Below, piece after piece: positions 63,091 through 64,000 of a stretch of 64,000 nt of DNA. The translations under genes were made by a program, and so were the position numbers. How positions within the stretch are numbered: position 1 is the first letter of the stretch; the number at the start of each line of letters is the position of its first letter. The DNA is from Alistipes sp. (GTDB lineage Bacteria > Bacteroidota > Bacteroidia > Bacteroidales > Rikenellaceae). Below the pieces are notes generated by a model, which worked only from the letters and a program-made list of their open reading frames with translations, was not told the origin of the DNA and searched no databases. Location: assembly GCA_020026415.1 (NCBI GenBank), contig JAHHQL010000002.1, positions 103,137 through 167,136 on the forward strand, in the 5' to 3' direction.

Positions 63091-64000
63091 ATGATCAAGA
63101 AATTTTTTACTATTTTTTGTGTTGCTCTGTTGGCGATGACCTCGTGCATTCGCGAAGAGGCACTCAATACCGAGTGTGACATCGAGACCTGTACGCTTCC
63201 CGAGGCGATCAAGCCCGTGTGGAAGTGGAGGGCGGACGATAAAAAATCCGAGCCTTATGATGCTGTGGTAGATACTGTGACCCAAAAGGTTGAGACGGTT
63301 TATCCTATTAAATTTGATGTGCAAGAGGGGGTTGATCGCACGGCACTTGCCCCTACGTTTACTATTACTGCGGGTGCTACGGTAGAGCCGGCAAGCGGTA
63401 CGGTGCGCAATTTTACTAAACCGCAGTTTTATAGGGTAACCTCCGAGGATCGTTGCTGGTCGCGTGTTTATTGCATTTCGGTGGTGGAGCGTAAAAATGT
63501 GCCTCCTACTCCCGATCGTTTTACGTTTGATCATGCGCGTATGAGTAGCAATAAAGGGGTGCCTTTTACGGTGTTTTATGATAAGGACCCCTTTACGGAG
63601 GAGGATTCTGATTTTCAGTGGAGCAGCGGTAATTCGGGCTTTGCTATTACGGGTGTTGCCAAGAGCTACAAGGACTATCCGACCCTCCAATCGGATTACG
63701 GTTTTGAGGGCAAATGTTTGCAACTGACCACCCGCGAGACGGGTTCGTTCGGTGCGATGGCCAATATGCCGATTGCCGCAGGTAACTTGTTCCTCGGTTC
63801 GTTCGATGTGTCGAGTGCCCTGACCAATTCGCTGAAATCCACCCGTTTTGGTATGGCATGGAGGAAGGTCCCCGTACGTGTGAAGGGCCACTTCAAGTAT
63901 AAGTCGGGTGATACGTTCTACGAGCTGGATAAGACGGCTCCGGGTAAGATGAAGGAGGTTCCCGGCAAACGCGACCTGTTCAACATCGTGGCGGTGTTCT
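63091..64000 (+). CDS. PCMD-family lipoprotein, 3' end outside window
   Basis: 303 codons seen. Signal with lipobox LLAMTSC then IREEALNTECDIETC. After an N-terminal Ig-like domain (VYPIKFDVQEGVDRTALAPT...RVTSEDRCWSRVYCISV) comes the jelly-roll-like putative carbohydrate metabolism (PCMD) domain: ..FQWSSGNSGFAITG, GFEGKCLQLTTRETGSFG, AAGNLFLGSFDVSSALTN, TRFGMAWRKVPVRVKGHFKY. These are surface lipoproteins thought to bind or act on carbohydrate. Confidence 0.85.
   Translation, partial: MIKKFFTIFCVALLAMTSCIREEALNTECDIETCTLPEAIKPVWKWRADDKKSEPYDAVVDTVTQKVETVYPIKFDVQEGVDRTALAPTFTITAGATVEPASGTVRNFTKPQFYRVTSEDRCWSRVYCISVVERKNVPPTPDRFTFDHARMSSNKGVPFTVFYDKDPFTEEDSDFQWSSGNSGFAITGVAKSYKDYPTLQSDYGFEGKCLQLTTRETGSFGAMANMPIAAGNLFLGSFDVSSALTNSLKSTRFGMAWRKVPVRVKGHFKYKSGDTFYELDKTAPGKMKEVPGKRDLFNIVAVF

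Overview
The window is a stretch of Bacteroidales chromosome, most likely Alistipes or another Rikenellaceae relative (my inference; no rRNA is present to fix the taxon). The evidence is a SusC/SusD operon, many Bacteroidota-type lipoproteins (BACON, DUF4843, PKD-like, FISUMP-like, PCMD), promoters with the TAnnTTTG -7 box, and mobile genes of Bacteroides type (MobV relaxase, CHC2/TOPRIM primase, HTH/Xis proteins).

Layout. 1-16.9 kb is ordinary chromosome: a BACON lipoprotein divergent from a TPR-LuxR type regulator, an FISUMP-like lipoprotein, then a seven-gene outer-membrane uptake operon (SusC, SusD, DUF4843, PKD-like, two TlpA-like thioredoxins, one unknown lipoprotein) closed by a strong terminator. 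60.3-64 kb is again chromosome: tRNA-Leu(UAA), miaA, a pRiA4b ORF-3-like protein, a LuxC-like acyl-CoA reductase and the start of a PCMD lipoprotein.

Between them lies an integrated island of about 43.3 kb. A degraded copy of the tRNA-Leu 3' end plus its terminator is at 16.88-16.96 kb, and the intact copy is at 60.2-60.3 kb. A tyrosine recombinase sits just inside the left end. The island carries a complete type I Zorya system (zorABCD, minus strand, 19.8-26.7 kb), a small HTH/replication-initiator module (27.4-29.3 kb), a NACHT-like NTPase plus RelA/SpoT-like synthetase pair (29.6-32.2 kb), and a nested integrative mobilizable element (about 32.2-48.2 kb) with its own integrase, Xis, RepA-like ATPase, primase and MobV relaxase. 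The nested element's cargo is a YhcG-like nuclease, a sacsin/Hsp90-type ATPase with a separated NOV/DUF3883-like C-terminus, and an SF1 helicase-PIN fusion. After it come an AAA ATPase plus TOPRIM pair (50.8-52.7 kb), remnants of a GH95 gene and a Trypco2 gene, and a type III restriction-modification locus with a SIR2-like gene wedged between mod and res (53.9-60.0 kb).

The island is therefore a multi-system defence island. Several cargo genes are broken by one-base changes, mostly in short homopolymers (ATPase C-terminus, TOPRIM protein, Res, an acidic protein), whereas the flanking chromosome is intact. The best candidates for undescribed biology are the sacsin-ATPase/NOV + SF1-PIN operon, the NACHT + RelA/SpoT pair, the SIR2 gene inside the type III RM operon, and the large GGGACA/TGTCCC inverted-repeat arrays in the replication region of the nested element.
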